Origin: a virus
DNA: 64,000 nt
Virus record (IMG/VR): IMGVR_UViG_3300034152_000556
Span: 1-64,000 of that record
Strand: one strand, 5' to 3'
Position 1 is the first letter of the stretch. Every line of letters starts with the position of its first letter. The position numbers and the translations under genes are program-made. The notes beneath the pieces are model-generated. The model saw only the letters and a list, made by a program, of their open reading frames with translations. It searched no databases and had not been told where the DNA came from. Positions 23,352-33,280 of this stretch are shown in pieces.

Positions 23352-24563
23352 ATGAGTTATCAAGATGAGTTAAAATTATTTGGAGAATCATGTCGAAGTT
23401 ATCTGCTAAACGCTGCTATCAAAAGCTCTGTGCTCAAAGATAAGCTGACATTTAGACAGCACATTAAAATTTGTAATGATATTCAAAAATTAAGTGGTGA
23501 AGAAGCAATTGAGCTTTTGTTAGGTGAGGGTATTCGAGAGTTTGAGGGTGTTTTTAGAAAGTTTTTAAAATACACGTTCGCAGTTATAGCAGCTGGTGCA
23601 GCTGGACCCGCAGCACCTTTTCTTGGTCCATTTGTTTTATATCACTGGAGGAAGTTAAACGACCAATGTTATCGTAGATGCTTTGGGCAATTCGGTCGTG
23701 GCATTCACCGAAAAGTCTGTAAATATGAATGTCAATTGAAATCTTCTCAACAAATTGCTAGAAGGCTACGCTCTGAGTTTACTAAGTGTAATCAACTTGA
23801 AGATAAGAAAGCTCAGAAGTGTGAAAAGAAATTAAGAAGAGAATTGGTGAAATGGGAAAAGAAAGTTCAGCAACAGAGAACTAGATTAGAAAAAGCAAGA
23901 AATGAGCTTGAAGAGAAAGAAAGAAAAGCTAAAGAAAAAGAGCTTGCCAAGAGAGCTAAAAAGATGGCAAAGAAGAGAGTTGCATTTGAAGAATCTGTGT
24001 CTGTAGAGAGAGAAATTGTTTTAAAAGTTATTAAGAACAGCTCTTTAATACGTGAACGTCTATCTTTTATAGAACATCTAAAGTTTTACAATGCTGTTAA
24101 AACTTTGGATGAAAACAAGATAAGTATTTTATTTAAAACCCTTTTTGAAGCAGATGAAGCGCCAACTGTTGAGCCGCCAAAAACGAACCCAAAAACAGAT
24201 CGGTATATTAGAGCTGCTTTGTATCTTGGTCTTTGGGTTGTTCCGGTTCCTTTCTTCAATGATGTTGTAAACTATATTATTAAGAAACACGATTTCGAAT
24301 GTATGAGAAAATGTGTAACAAAAGCTGATAGATCGTTTTGTTATAATCAGTGCCGATATCTTGGAAGAAAATACGCGGTTAAATTTTTAAATGGTCAGTT
24401 GCAAAAATGTAAAAAAGCTAAAAGTCCATTTAAGTGCAAAAAGAAAGTTTTGAGTCTTCTAGAGGATTGGAGACAAAGAGAAGTCGAAGCAAGACATAAA
24501 TATGAAGAATCTCTGAAAAAAAGGTTAAGAAAAATTAAAGCCGCACAAGCAGCGAGGGATTAA
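23352..24563 (+). CDS. Duplicated paired-cysteine membrane/helical protein
   Basis: 403 residues made of two similar halves. Each half has a helical segment (LTFRQHIKICNDIQKL; LSFIEHLKFYNAVKTL), a hydrophobic segment (about 77-97; about 295-310), a Cys block (CYRRC...CKYEC; CMRKC...CYNQC) and a final pair (KCNQ...QKCEKK; KCKK...FKCKKK). A Lys/Glu coiled coil (about 160-220) joins them. The Cys spacing is shared with 20954 and 21496. Position between gp25 and gp6 homologues suggests a baseplate or tail-associated function. Family unknown to me. Confidence 0.65.
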   Translation: MSYQDELKLFGESCRSYLLNAAIKSSVLKDKLTFRQHIKICNDIQKLSGEEAIELLLGEGIREFEGVFRKFLKYTFAVIAAGAAGPAAPFLGPFVLYHWRKLNDQCYRRCFGQFGRGIHRKVCKYECQLKSSQQIARRLRSEFTKCNQLEDKKAQKCEKKLRRELVKWEKKVQQQRTRLEKARNELEEKERKAKEKELAKRAKKMAKKRVAFEESVSVEREIVLKVIKNSSLIRERLSFIEHLKFYNAVKTLDENKISILFKTLFEADEAPTVEPPKTNPKTDRYIRAALYLGLWVVPVPFFNDVVNYIIKKHDFECMRKCVTKADRSFCYNQCRYLGRKYAVKFLNGQLQKCKKAKSPFKCKKKVLSLLEDWRQREVEARHKYEESLKKRLRKIKAAQAARD

Positions 24564-25216
24564 TGTCTTATATTCAATATTATAGAAGGTTGTATGAATA
24601 CGTTCATGAGTATCAGAAATTGGTTCATGAGGTTTATGCGGATCATGTTGTTCGTTATCTTGTAACCTATTATAATATTAATAAAGATGAAACGATCTGG
24701 GAAGATGAAAAGATTTTTGGTGGTGCTTATCATGATGTTCGTGATTTAACAGGAATTAAATGGGATAAAATATTGTTGCTACCTGTCTACTTTCCAGAAG
24801 ATATCACATCTCCGTTTGATGGGCAAGATGTTGGTTATATTAAAGACAATCAAACAACTATTGTCTTTCCAAGCACCTATGGTATCATACCTTATCCGGG
24901 AGATATGATAAAACTAGAGCAAGAGTATTTGAGGCCAAACAGGGATATATATCCAATTTTTAGAGTAGAGGGTGTTGAAATATCAACCAATACTGATAGA
25001 AGGTATTGGAAGATGACTATAAGAAATTTTCAAAGTAGAGACACTCAGGAACTTGAGGATCAGGTTGCTAGAACATTAGCTTATTCAGAGTATGACAAAA
25101 AAATTCATACTCTATCAGATTCTCAATTTATCTCTCGTCTTTTGTCAAAACATGAAGATTTAAGATCATGTTTAAAATCAAAATTTGATAGTAATTCTGG
25201 ATTCTACTTTGTGTAA
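24563..25216 (+). CDS. Baseplate-region structural protein
   Basis: 217 residues, start overlapping the previous stop. The N-terminal 50 residues are helical and Tyr-rich. The middle is beta-rich (LLLPVYFPEDI, TIVFPSTYGIIPYPGDM, with a GD turn like a small barrel), and the C-terminus helical. It lies between gp25- and gp6-like genes. A wedge or connector protein is likely; I do not recognise a specific counterpart. Confidence 0.65.
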   Translation: MSYIQYYRRLYEYVHEYQKLVHEVYADHVVRYLVTYYNINKDETIWEDEKIFGGAYHDVRDLTGIKWDKILLLPVYFPEDITSPFDGQDVGYIKDNQTTIVFPSTYGIIPYPGDMIKLEQEYLRPNRDIYPIFRVEGVEISTNTDRRYWKMTIRNFQSRDTQELEDQVARTLAYSEYDKKIHTLSDSQFISRLLSKHEDLRSCLKSKFDSNSGFYFV

Positions 25217-25228
25217 GGAAATTTAATA

Positions 25229-27700
25229 ATGGCATTATCTGATCAAATATATCTATCAAGAGATAGCATTAGAGTACAAATTGCTAATCTAGCGAAACAG
25301 TATCTAGAACTAGAAAGTGTCGATCTTACGAAATCATCTTTTCTGAGCTTTATGATTGATGCGTTTTCTACGTTAACAACGAATCTCCTTTTTTATCAGG
25401 TATCAACATATCGTGAGTTTTTCCTTACAACAGCACAGCTTCCAGAGTCGGTTTTAAATCTTTCAGCATTTCTTGGGTATAATACTCAAGAGGCTCAATA
25501 TTCAGTTGTCAGTGTTCTTCTAACCATACCTTTAGAATTCAGTAGCTCATCTGTAACCTTTACGATACCTTCTGGTCATAAATTTAAGACAGCTGATCAG
25601 ATAGAGTTTTTGACATACTACACAACAACGGTTGAAATAACAAATAACTCAATTGTTTCTGTTATTGTTCAAGAAGGAAATAGAAGATTTAATCTATCTG
25701 TTAATATAGCAAATGGTGAAGCTCAATTTGTTCTGCCTGTTCGTCAGCTGAAGTTGGTAGAACAAGAGTTTCAGGTTGACCAAGATGTTCAGGAGTTTCA
25801 ATTTGTAACCATCGATGTTCCAATCGATGGACAAGTTTCTACAATGACTGTTGAAGTTAGAGAGCCAGATGGTTCTGCTTGGACAACGTGGACAGAGTTC
25901 AATAGTTTATATTTGATGACAAGTACTGATACTGGTTATGTTTCAAGAAGAACAGATTTTGGAAGGCGCTTGTTTTTTGGTAATGATTTAATAGGTGTAC
26001 AGCCTACACCGGGAGCTACAGTTCGTGTTATAGCTGGTGTGACAGAAGGTGCTGATGGAAACGTTATAGCATCTACCATTACAAGTGGAGATAGAATTTA
26101 TACAACTACTGGTTCTGGTGTTACACAGGTTGTGAATTATACAGCAACAAACGCAGCTCCGGCTACTGGTGGTGAAGATGAAGAATCTATTGACGAAATT
26201 AGATCAAATTCAATCGCATCTATCACAGCTTTAAATCGTCTAGTCACAGAAGGCGATTATGAAAACTTAGATGTTGTTTTAACTGACTCTCCATTTGCTT
26301 CAAACTCACTGCCAGTTTTGAAAAGATCAGATATTAAGATCAATGAAATTCAAATTTTTACAAGCCTTCTTTATGGTGCAGAAACCGAGCCTGTTGAAAA
26401 TCTGGTCCCAACTCGAAATGTAACATATACCATCCCTAACTCAACAACATTCATACCACGAGGTACTGAAATTACCTATGGTAGTGATACATACTATACT
26501 GTTTTCGACATGAGTATTAACTTGTTGAATTCAGCGGCGTTTTACGAATATGTCGTTTTGGATTTAGCAGTAAGCCCCACATTACAAACAAGCTACACAT
26601 CAACATTTGATATTATTGCAACACAACTGAGAATTACAAAAAGTGGGTCTGGTGTTACATTTTCATTGCAGTATCAATCGACAGAATCGAATGCAGATCA
26701 GGCTACCTGTCAGCTTCGAAATGAGGGAACTGGTTCGGTCAAGGCAATGACTAACGATTCTTCAGCAAGTGTCTTCACATATACCTTTGATCCATATACG
26801 AATTTTCCAAAGAATGAACAGGACCTTGTTTTTCGAATCACCGATCCGTCTTCAGTTATAGTTTCTGACTATGCGGTTTCCGTAACTGTTCGCCGTGATC
26901 TAGATGAGTTCATGCTTTCGAACACAGCTACAGCATCAGATGGTAGTAGTATAATCATTTATGATATACCAGTAATAGAGAAAAACTATTATGATGGTGT
27001 TGATAAAGCGGTTTTTGAAGCGAATGTTCTTCAAGCTATTGTACAGACAACTGATTTTGCCAGTGCAAAAATGATAACCGATTTTGCAAACTTCAAATTT
27101 ACAAATACTTATGGTGATCTATCCAATATGCAATATAATGAAACTACAAAGTCTGATGTGATTGACTTTGTTGCAACAGAACCAACAACTCCAGCGCTGG
27201 GGGCCAGATATATTTTGACATCTGGCATAAACAAAAATGCAATTATCACATGTACAGATGCTACAAATGTGACATATGTCTATGCTCAACCTAATGCTGA
27301 CGATATTATCTACGTAACTAATGAAGCTCAAAAATATATCTTTGCTGATGTAGGTGGTTGGGTAACCTTCACTAGTTACAACATTCCTCTTGAGGTTGAG
27401 ATTGAGGTCTTCAGAGAAAATTCTTATTCTGGTACATTAACAGCACTTGCAGATTCGGTTAGAGAAGCTGTGTTTGAAGCTTTCAAAGATAGGTTCGGTG
27501 CCAATGCTACGATTTATCGTTCAGAGATTGTTGATGTAGTTCAGAGTGTTACAGGGGTCGATCACTGTCGTCTAGCAAAACCAGAAACAAGCATTTTCTT
27601 TAATTTTGACCTTGAAGATTTAACAGAAGACGAGCTTCTGACTTACGGTCCAGAGTATGTATATTTCTTGGAGGATGATATTACGGTTAAAATACTATAA
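25229..27700 (+). CDS. gp6/J-like baseplate wedge protein
   Basis: 823 residues after AAGGAAA. Residues about 310-345 contain the baseplate J/gp6 signature: GGEDEESIDEIRSNS followed by ITALNRLVTEGDYENL. The N-terminal region (helices, then strands with GTPS-type turns) and the C-terminal part (VREAVFEAFKDRFGANATIY) also fit. Residues about 470-570 form an inserted beta domain. Gp6-like proteins form the ring that joins the wedges in contractile tails. It is longer than T4 gp6 (660 residues). Confidence 0.88.
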   Translation: MALSDQIYLSRDSIRVQIANLAKQYLELESVDLTKSSFLSFMIDAFSTLTTNLLFYQVSTYREFFLTTAQLPESVLNLSAFLGYNTQEAQYSVVSVLLTIPLEFSSSSVTFTIPSGHKFKTADQIEFLTYYTTTVEITNNSIVSVIVQEGNRRFNLSVNIANGEAQFVLPVRQLKLVEQEFQVDQDVQEFQFVTIDVPIDGQVSTMTVEVREPDGSAWTTWTEFNSLYLMTSTDTGYVSRRTDFGRRLFFGNDLIGVQPTPGATVRVIAGVTEGADGNVIASTITSGDRIYTTTGSGVTQVVNYTATNAAPATGGEDEESIDEIRSNSIASITALNRLVTEGDYENLDVVLTDSPFASNSLPVLKRSDIKINEIQIFTSLLYGAETEPVENLVPTRNVTYTIPNSTTFIPRGTEITYGSDTYYTVFDMSINLLNSAAFYEYVVLDLAVSPTLQTSYTSTFDIIATQLRITKSGSGVTFSLQYQSTESNADQATCQLRNEGTGSVKAMTNDSSASVFTYTFDPYTNFPKNEQDLVFRITDPSSVIVSDYAVSVTVRRDLDEFMLSNTATASDGSSIIIYDIPVIEKNYYDGVDKAVFEANVLQAIVQTTDFASAKMITDFANFKFTNTYGDLSNMQYNETTKSDVIDFVATEPTTPALGARYILTSGINKNAIITCTDATNVTYVYAQPNADDIIYVTNEAQKYIFADVGGWVTFTSYNIPLEVEIEVFRENSYSGTLTALADSVREAVFEAFKDRFGANATIYRSEIVDVVQSVTGVDHCRLAKPETSIFFNFDLEDLTEDELLTYGPEYVYFLEDDITVKIL

Positions 27701-28809
27701 TGGATGAATTACTTTCAAAAGCAAAAATAAATGAGGCACAAGTAAAGAGAATTGTGACCAAAGCGGTTGCAGAAAATCTAAGCGCTCTGTCTGAACCATG
27801 TTTTTATCCGTCATTAAAAAAGAATTTCTACGAACTTCTCAAAGCAACAAACCTTACTGAGAAAGATGTTAGATTGTTCACAAAAAACTACTGGGTTGGA
27901 AGAAAGGAAGCTAGATTTCAACTTCATAACTCTCATGTTACGATGTTCTATATCTTTCTAATGCATTATTTTCTTGCTAAGAAACGAAATCAGGTCCTAT
28001 ACACAAATCTAATGATCTTCTTTATAATTCGTTGGTACGCAAATCTTATGCCAAAGCAACTTAAATTTTGTATACCAGAAGTCTTTAATTATGCACTTCA
28101 GATTTTAACTAAAACACACCTTTTCTCACGAGAAAAAACTATTTCTAATGCTCTCTATTTTGTAGCCAATGCGATGATTAGAATATGGACAGATGGGATT
28201 AAAAATAATGATAAAGATAAAGTCTCTAGGTTTATTCAAGATAGTCGTACTAGAGTATCTCAGAGTGTGAAGAGTTTTGTATCTACTTATATGAGAGCTT
28301 CTGCGGAGGGGTCTGGTATTCAAGCTCAGAATATACCAGATGATGAAAAACCATATGAGCTTGAGGTCCCAGCTAAAACTACAAAACTTGTTGATGAAGT
28401 TGTAAGAAAAATTACAGTTTATAAGTTTGTTGATAAGAAAGCAATAGAAGAATCTAGAAAGATTGCGCGAATTAATATTGAATTTATAAACACGCTAACT
28501 AACACGTTAACAAATGTTAAATATTCAGATAATATTAGAGTGGTTTTAAAACTATTTGTTCAAGACTTGAAGAATGTAGTGTCTTTGTGTGGAAAAGATT
28601 ATCAGAAGTATGTTCGTGATTTGATGGCAATCAAAAGAACACGAGCTAGAATTTATTTTAAACAACAAATTGATATTCTTGTTCAAAACATTCTTAAAGA
28701 TTCTAAAATGAAAAGTCGTTATGACAAACTAACATCTCAAACGAAATTCCTCGTTAATCTCTTCTTTGCGTATTATATCACTTCAGTTTTAAAAAACAGA
28801 GTTTGTTAA
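27700..28809 (+). CDS. Helical baseplate-region protein
   Basis: 369 residues, nearly all helical. The hydrophobic, aromatic middle (MFYIFLMHYFLAKK, LMIFFIIRWYANLM) is more like a buried helical core than classic membrane helices. The start overlaps the previous stop by one base. The TAA stop overlaps the stop of the opposing gene as GTTAAC. As the last gene of the baseplate run it is probably structural. No family recognised. Confidence 0.6.
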   Translation: MDELLSKAKINEAQVKRIVTKAVAENLSALSEPCFYPSLKKNFYELLKATNLTEKDVRLFTKNYWVGRKEARFQLHNSHVTMFYIFLMHYFLAKKRNQVLYTNLMIFFIIRWYANLMPKQLKFCIPEVFNYALQILTKTHLFSREKTISNALYFVANAMIRIWTDGIKNNDKDKVSRFIQDSRTRVSQSVKSFVSTYMRASAEGSGIQAQNIPDDEKPYELEVPAKTTKLVDEVVRKITVYKFVDKKAIEESRKIARINIEFINTLTNTLTNVKYSDNIRVVLKLFVQDLKNVVSLCGKDYQKYVRDLMAIKRTRARIYFKQQIDILVQNILKDSKMKSRYDKLTSQTKFLVNLFFAYYITSVLKNRVC

Positions 28810-30035
28810 CTCGGGAATCCCTTTTGTCTATTTTGTGCATCAAGGTCTGCCTGTGTTGAAGCTGTTACTGCATTGGTACGATCTCTTAAAGTTGTATCTT
28901 GAGTCGTCTGAGCTTGTCTTGCGGCGACATCATTGTTGAAAAGGCTTTCTTCTTCTAGAAAGCTTCGATCATTTAATGTAATATCAGAACCAAACCCTGC
29001 GCGACTTGCTGCATTTCTTCTCAACCATTCTCTAGTGAATACTGGTTTATTATCTCGTAATTCATCAATATATCTTCGAACAGTTGGTCGATGTGTAATT
29101 TTTGTATCGCCTTCTTCAACCATCATGCTGGTATATAGACTTCCGAAATCAATTCGTACATCAACAATAGCAAGCTTTTGATTGTAAGCAATTTGCTGTT
29201 GATCACCGCCTTTAATAACTGATATATTAGTGATAACTCCTGGGTTTAACCACCAAATGCCATTGGTTCTGACTTTGTGAAAGAAAGGCCAATTATATGT
29301 ATTACCATCAGTTGTTCTTGGTATTGCAAGACATAGAAGTACAGCCAGTGGTCCTAAAATATACTTCTCGGTTGCTTTCGGGCTTCCTGGGTTTGGGTTA
29401 TATAATCTAACTGTCAATGTATAAGATGGTGAATACCCACTGTTTCTCCACATGTTAGGGAAATCTATTCGATGACCAGCTAACATTTTATCAACAAGAA
29501 CTGCACCGCCGCCTATTATCTTTCCAAGCCCAGCTTCTTGATTTCTCAATTGATCTGCAAGACCACCTAAAGAAGTGGCTGCGCCCCCCAAACCTTTTCC
29601 AGCAGCACCTACAGCTGAACCAACTCCTCCACCAATTGCTTCACCAGCCTCAGCTAACTGTTTACCAAGTTTTCTACCAGCTTCGCTTGCTCTCTGAGAT
29701 CCTGTCATCTGAACCAGTTGTTGAACACCTTCAGAAGCAACGTCAGTTACTTTTTGAAGAAAAGATTCTCCATATTCATTAGTGAATGAGTCGGTTGGAA
29801 AATTATCAGCTATAAAAGCAATACGAAGTGGTTGTTCAATTTCAAACCCAACATTTGACAAAATTTTAGTGTATGTTTCCCAATCTGGATTAATTCGAAA
29901 AAAAGTCAATCCTCTATCAAAGTTTGGTTTGCACGGCGTAAATTCTGCAACTGGCATACTGTTAATGATCATATCATCACTAACATATGTTGAAGGGGGC
30001 AAACCAAATATACCATTAAAAGGCTCTAGTTTCAT
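28806..30035 (-). CDS. Tail tube initiator-like baseplate protein (gp48/gp54 candidate)
   Basis: 409 residues behind AAGGAGA. The N-terminal 110 residues are beta-rich. A Gly/Ala-rich low-complexity stretch (about 120-180) is followed by a conserved core with aromatic strands (MWRNSGYSPSYTLTVRL, then WPFFHKVRTNGIWWLNPG) and a polar Gln/Asn-rich tail. Position directly after the tape measure gene, and this fold impression, fit a protein that caps the hub and starts tube growth. The assignment is by context and appearance. Confidence 0.55.
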   Translation of the reverse strand: MKLEPFNGIFGLPPSTYVSDDMIINSMPVAEFTPCKPNFDRGLTFFRINPDWETYTKILSNVGFEIEQPLRIAFIADNFPTDSFTNEYGESFLQKVTDVASEGVQQLVQMTGSQRASEAGRKLGKQLAEAGEAIGGGVGSAVGAAGKGLGGAATSLGGLADQLRNQEAGLGKIIGGGAVLVDKMLAGHRIDFPNMWRNSGYSPSYTLTVRLYNPNPGSPKATEKYILGPLAVLLCLAIPRTTDGNTYNWPFFHKVRTNGIWWLNPGVITNISVIKGGDQQQIAYNQKLAIVDVRIDFGSLYTSMMVEEGDTKITHRPTVRRYIDELRDNKPVFTREWLRRNAASRAGFGSDITLNDRSFLEEESLFNNDVAARQAQTTQDTTLRDRTNAVTASTQADLDAQNRQKGFPS

Positions 30036-30049
30036 CTACTTTAATCTCC

Positions 30050-33000
30050 TTATGCCATACCATTTACCACACCAGAGGTGTAACCATCACCGGTGCCAAA
30101 ACCACCTTCGCGGCCACCTCCACCAGCACCCATACCACCAACAGTGTTTGCAAGGTTTTGGTTATAGTTTGACATAACAGCTGTATTTTGTACAATTGCA
30201 CCAACTGTCTGTTTATTTCCTTCTTCGACTGATTTCGATATTGAATCAGCTAGTGCTTGTGTGTGTTCAGCTCTTGCTTTCTCTGCATTTGCTTCAGCCA
30301 TAGATACGTTATCTCTATATTTTTCGAACTCTCCTCCTCCAGCTTTCTTTTCATTAACATATGGGTCGAAGAGATCAATACCAAAGAATGAAAGAATACC
30401 TCCGAATTTTTCTTTAATCCAAGCACGTATGTTATCCACCAAACGACCAAACATTCTAATAGGCCATGTGACAATGTTTGAAATTAAATCGGATATAACA
30501 TCATCCATATTCTCTGTTTTCTTGTCAGCCCATGTAATCCATTTATCAATTGTTTCAAATACATTTGCAAGAAGTGTGAGAGGGAAGAAAAGAATCTTCA
30601 GACCTTTCTCTACCCATTTAATCCAAGCGCCATCTCCACCAGATAAATTAATACCTAAAAGATTTGCTACAGATGATACAAGTTTGCCGATAATCTTAAA
30701 TGGAACTTTAAACAATCTCCACCAGATTTTTGCAAGAATCATAATAGGTTTTACTACAACTTTTCCGATTTTCCAAAATGTTTTACCTAGAGTTTTTACG
30801 ATTCGCCAAACCATTTTAATTGGAAATGAAATGATTTTCCAAACACCCTTTGCTACTTTTTTAATTCTCTCACCAAGCCAATCGATAGCTTTTGCTACGT
30901 TTTTACCACCAATAAATCCAAGAATACCACCAGCCAACGCACCAATACCACCACCAATTGCCATACCAATTGGGCCTCCAAATAGAGCTCCTGCTGCTGC
31001 ACCGACAAGACCACCTTTTGCAGCACCCCAAGCAGCACCTTTGAATGTTCCTTGCTCAGAAACACCAGCCAAACCACCGCCCATTACAGCAGCCGTTCTT
31101 GATGTTCCCCATTCTTTAGCTTTTCCAAAACCTCTTATGGCATCAACGGTCATCATCGCTCCGCCAGCAGCGCCAGCAGCTAGACCACCAGCCATTGCAC
31201 CCATACCAACAAGAATACCTTTTGGTCCAGCAGCCAACATTCGAAGAATTCCGCTACCAAGAAAGCCAGCTATAGGTGTTAATATTCTCCATCCGATTTT
31301 CATTATGTTTCCCAGAAACCCACCTAGAAACATAATCATTTTCCAAAATATACTTCCCATTCTTTTTAGAAGTTTTCTTGAAAAACGAGTAATCTTACCA
31401 CTCAAATCTTTTAATGAGCTGACCCATTTTTTACTACCTGATTTAATAGCCTCACCTGTTCTCTTTGATGCCTTCCATGTTTTCTTACCAATATCAACTG
31501 ACTGTTCAGCCCATTTGTTACCAATCTCTTGACCTTTCTTAATAGCATTTTGAGTTGTTTGACTTCGGGCAGCTTGTTTTACTCTTTCTTTACCTTGAGT
31601 ATATTGTTTCTGTGCAAAGTCAGCCGCTTTTCTTGTGTTTCTATTTATCTTTCCCATAATATCTGCTGACGCGATAACTTCAGCTGCATGAACAGATGCA
31701 AGACCAGCTTTTGTAACAAAACCGCCTTTTTGTGCTTTTGGTATCCCCTCTTTCATGGTACTGAATAAATCTTTGACAGATGACCAAATATCTTTAGCTC
31801 TGTCTTTCGTATCTTCCATTGCTTCTTTTGCAACTTCTTTAATAGTTTTTTCACCAGCAACAATACTTGCAGTTGTGCCTGTTATGCCTCCTTCTTTAAT
31901 TCCCCCGGGTCCTTCTCTCATCTTACCAGCTAACATTTCTCTAGAGACACCAGCTTGACCAAACTTTGGTTTCAAGAAATCGCCAATTGATGTAATTCCA
32001 ACTTGTGCCAAAGCAGCTCTGTCTAAATCAAGACTATCCACAATATTATCAAACACAGCTTCACCAGCTGATTGAATTGAACGAGTGGTCATGAATTCTT
32101 GAATTTTACCAAATAGGGTATATGTTCCTTCCTCTTTTGGTTTCGCAATCTTTTCACCTGACATATACTCTAACTGTGCATTCAATATTTCAATCATATG
32201 ATCAAATTTTGGAGACCATACACCATACATAAGCTGAAGCATATTGGCTGATTTCAAAAATACATTGCTTGTTCTTACAGCTCTTGCAGCTGCACCTCTA
32301 TAACCACCACGGATACCAAACAGAAATGTTAGAGGTGTAGAAAACACAGCTCTTGCAATTTCAGCAAATTGCATCATACCTTTGATCATTGGATGTTCAA
32401 GCAAGAATTTTTGAAATGCAATTCTAAACTGTGAAACTGTGCCCGCCATAGCTACTTTTAATTCAGATAGAGTCTTATTCATTTTGACGGCTTCTGCTTT
32501 TGAAGCCATTCTCATTTTTTTCAGTTCGCCCGTTATTGCTGTAATCATTCTGTCTGTTTCTGGTTTTCTTGCTTCAGAAAATTCTCGCAAAACCTTTTCA
32601 AGTGGCATAATAACTTCAGCAGCATGAACTTGGGCAAGACCACCTTGTTTTACATAACCACCGGCTTGCATTTTTGGAATTTCTGTTTCTTCTTCTTTCT
32701 TAGGTCTTATAATACCACCTACAGCAGAAATTCCCTTTGATAAAGAATCTTTAACGCTCTCTTTAATTCTTGAAGCAGCCCCTTTGAATACATCCGTTTC
32801 CATAAACTTAGACGCGAAATATCCAAATAGAGGTGTAGCAGTTGACAAAGCCATTGCCACTGTATTTTGCTTATTTATATTAATATCTTGACTGATGGCT
32901 TGACCGTATTGCCCCACAAGATCGGTTGATGCTTTTGCTGTATCTTTTGTGATGTTACCAATACCTGTTGCAAAACTTCCCATAGCCTTGCCAAGACTAG

Positions 33001-33265
33001 AGATAACACCGTGCATTTCCTTTACAGTTTCAGCAGATAATTCATCCGATCCACCAAGCTCTCTAGCTGTCTCTCTTTGTTTTGCCGTAGCATCCTCAAG
33101 TTGACGTTCTAGCGCCCTTGTCCTTCTTTCGGCGTCAGATTGCATTCGACTCATGGTATTGTTTAAGGAGTTTATTCGGGCAGCTCTATCACCTGTAGGG
33201 GTCTTCTTTACGGTTCTCCCTGTTGAAGGGTTTCTTGTAGGTTTTTTATCCTTTCCTTTAGCCAT
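30050..33265 (-). CDS. Tape measure protein
   Basis: 1071 residues behind AAGGAG, the longest gene in the window. Coiled-coil ends surround a hydrophobic, Gly/Ala-rich middle with several membrane-like helices (about 640-790), the typical tape measure make-up. Two copies of a short beta motif, GGYVKQGGLAQVHAAEVIMP (about 202-221) and GGFVTKAGLASVHAAEVIAS (about 515-534), match the GG...HAAEVI element of many tape measure proteins. It sets tail length and takes part in DNA ejection. By length it implies a tail roughly 1.6 times the shortest T4-like ones if 0.15 nm per residue holds. Confidence 0.9.
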   Translation of the reverse strand: MAKGKDKKPTRNPSTGRTVKKTPTGDRAARINSLNNTMSRMQSDAERRTRALERQLEDATAKQRETARELGGSDELSAETVKEMHGVISSLGKAMGSFATGIGNITKDTAKASTDLVGQYGQAISQDININKQNTVAMALSTATPLFGYFASKFMETDVFKGAASRIKESVKDSLSKGISAVGGIIRPKKEEETEIPKMQAGGYVKQGGLAQVHAAEVIMPLEKVLREFSEARKPETDRMITAITGELKKMRMASKAEAVKMNKTLSELKVAMAGTVSQFRIAFQKFLLEHPMIKGMMQFAEIARAVFSTPLTFLFGIRGGYRGAAARAVRTSNVFLKSANMLQLMYGVWSPKFDHMIEILNAQLEYMSGEKIAKPKEEGTYTLFGKIQEFMTTRSIQSAGEAVFDNIVDSLDLDRAALAQVGITSIGDFLKPKFGQAGVSREMLAGKMREGPGGIKEGGITGTTASIVAGEKTIKEVAKEAMEDTKDRAKDIWSSVKDLFSTMKEGIPKAQKGGFVTKAGLASVHAAEVIASADIMGKINRNTRKAADFAQKQYTQGKERVKQAARSQTTQNAIKKGQEIGNKWAEQSVDIGKKTWKASKRTGEAIKSGSKKWVSSLKDLSGKITRFSRKLLKRMGSIFWKMIMFLGGFLGNIMKIGWRILTPIAGFLGSGILRMLAAGPKGILVGMGAMAGGLAAGAAGGAMMTVDAIRGFGKAKEWGTSRTAAVMGGGLAGVSEQGTFKGAAWGAAKGGLVGAAAGALFGGPIGMAIGGGIGALAGGILGFIGGKNVAKAIDWLGERIKKVAKGVWKIISFPIKMVWRIVKTLGKTFWKIGKVVVKPIMILAKIWWRLFKVPFKIIGKLVSSVANLLGINLSGGDGAWIKWVEKGLKILFFPLTLLANVFETIDKWITWADKKTENMDDVISDLISNIVTWPIRMFGRLVDNIRAWIKEKFGGILSFFGIDLFDPYVNEKKAGGGEFEKYRDNVSMAEANAEKARAEHTQALADSISKSVEEGNKQTVGAIVQNTAVMSNYNQNLANTVGGMGAGGGGREGGFGTGDGYTSGVVNGMA

Positions 33266-33280
33266 CTATGTTTGAACTCC

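Noticed and set aside
30261-31532. A 423-codon open frame on the plus strand opposite the tape measure gene
   Set aside because: It mirrors the codon bias of the real minus-strand gene, has no ribosome site, and its product is a Pro/Ile-rich artefact.
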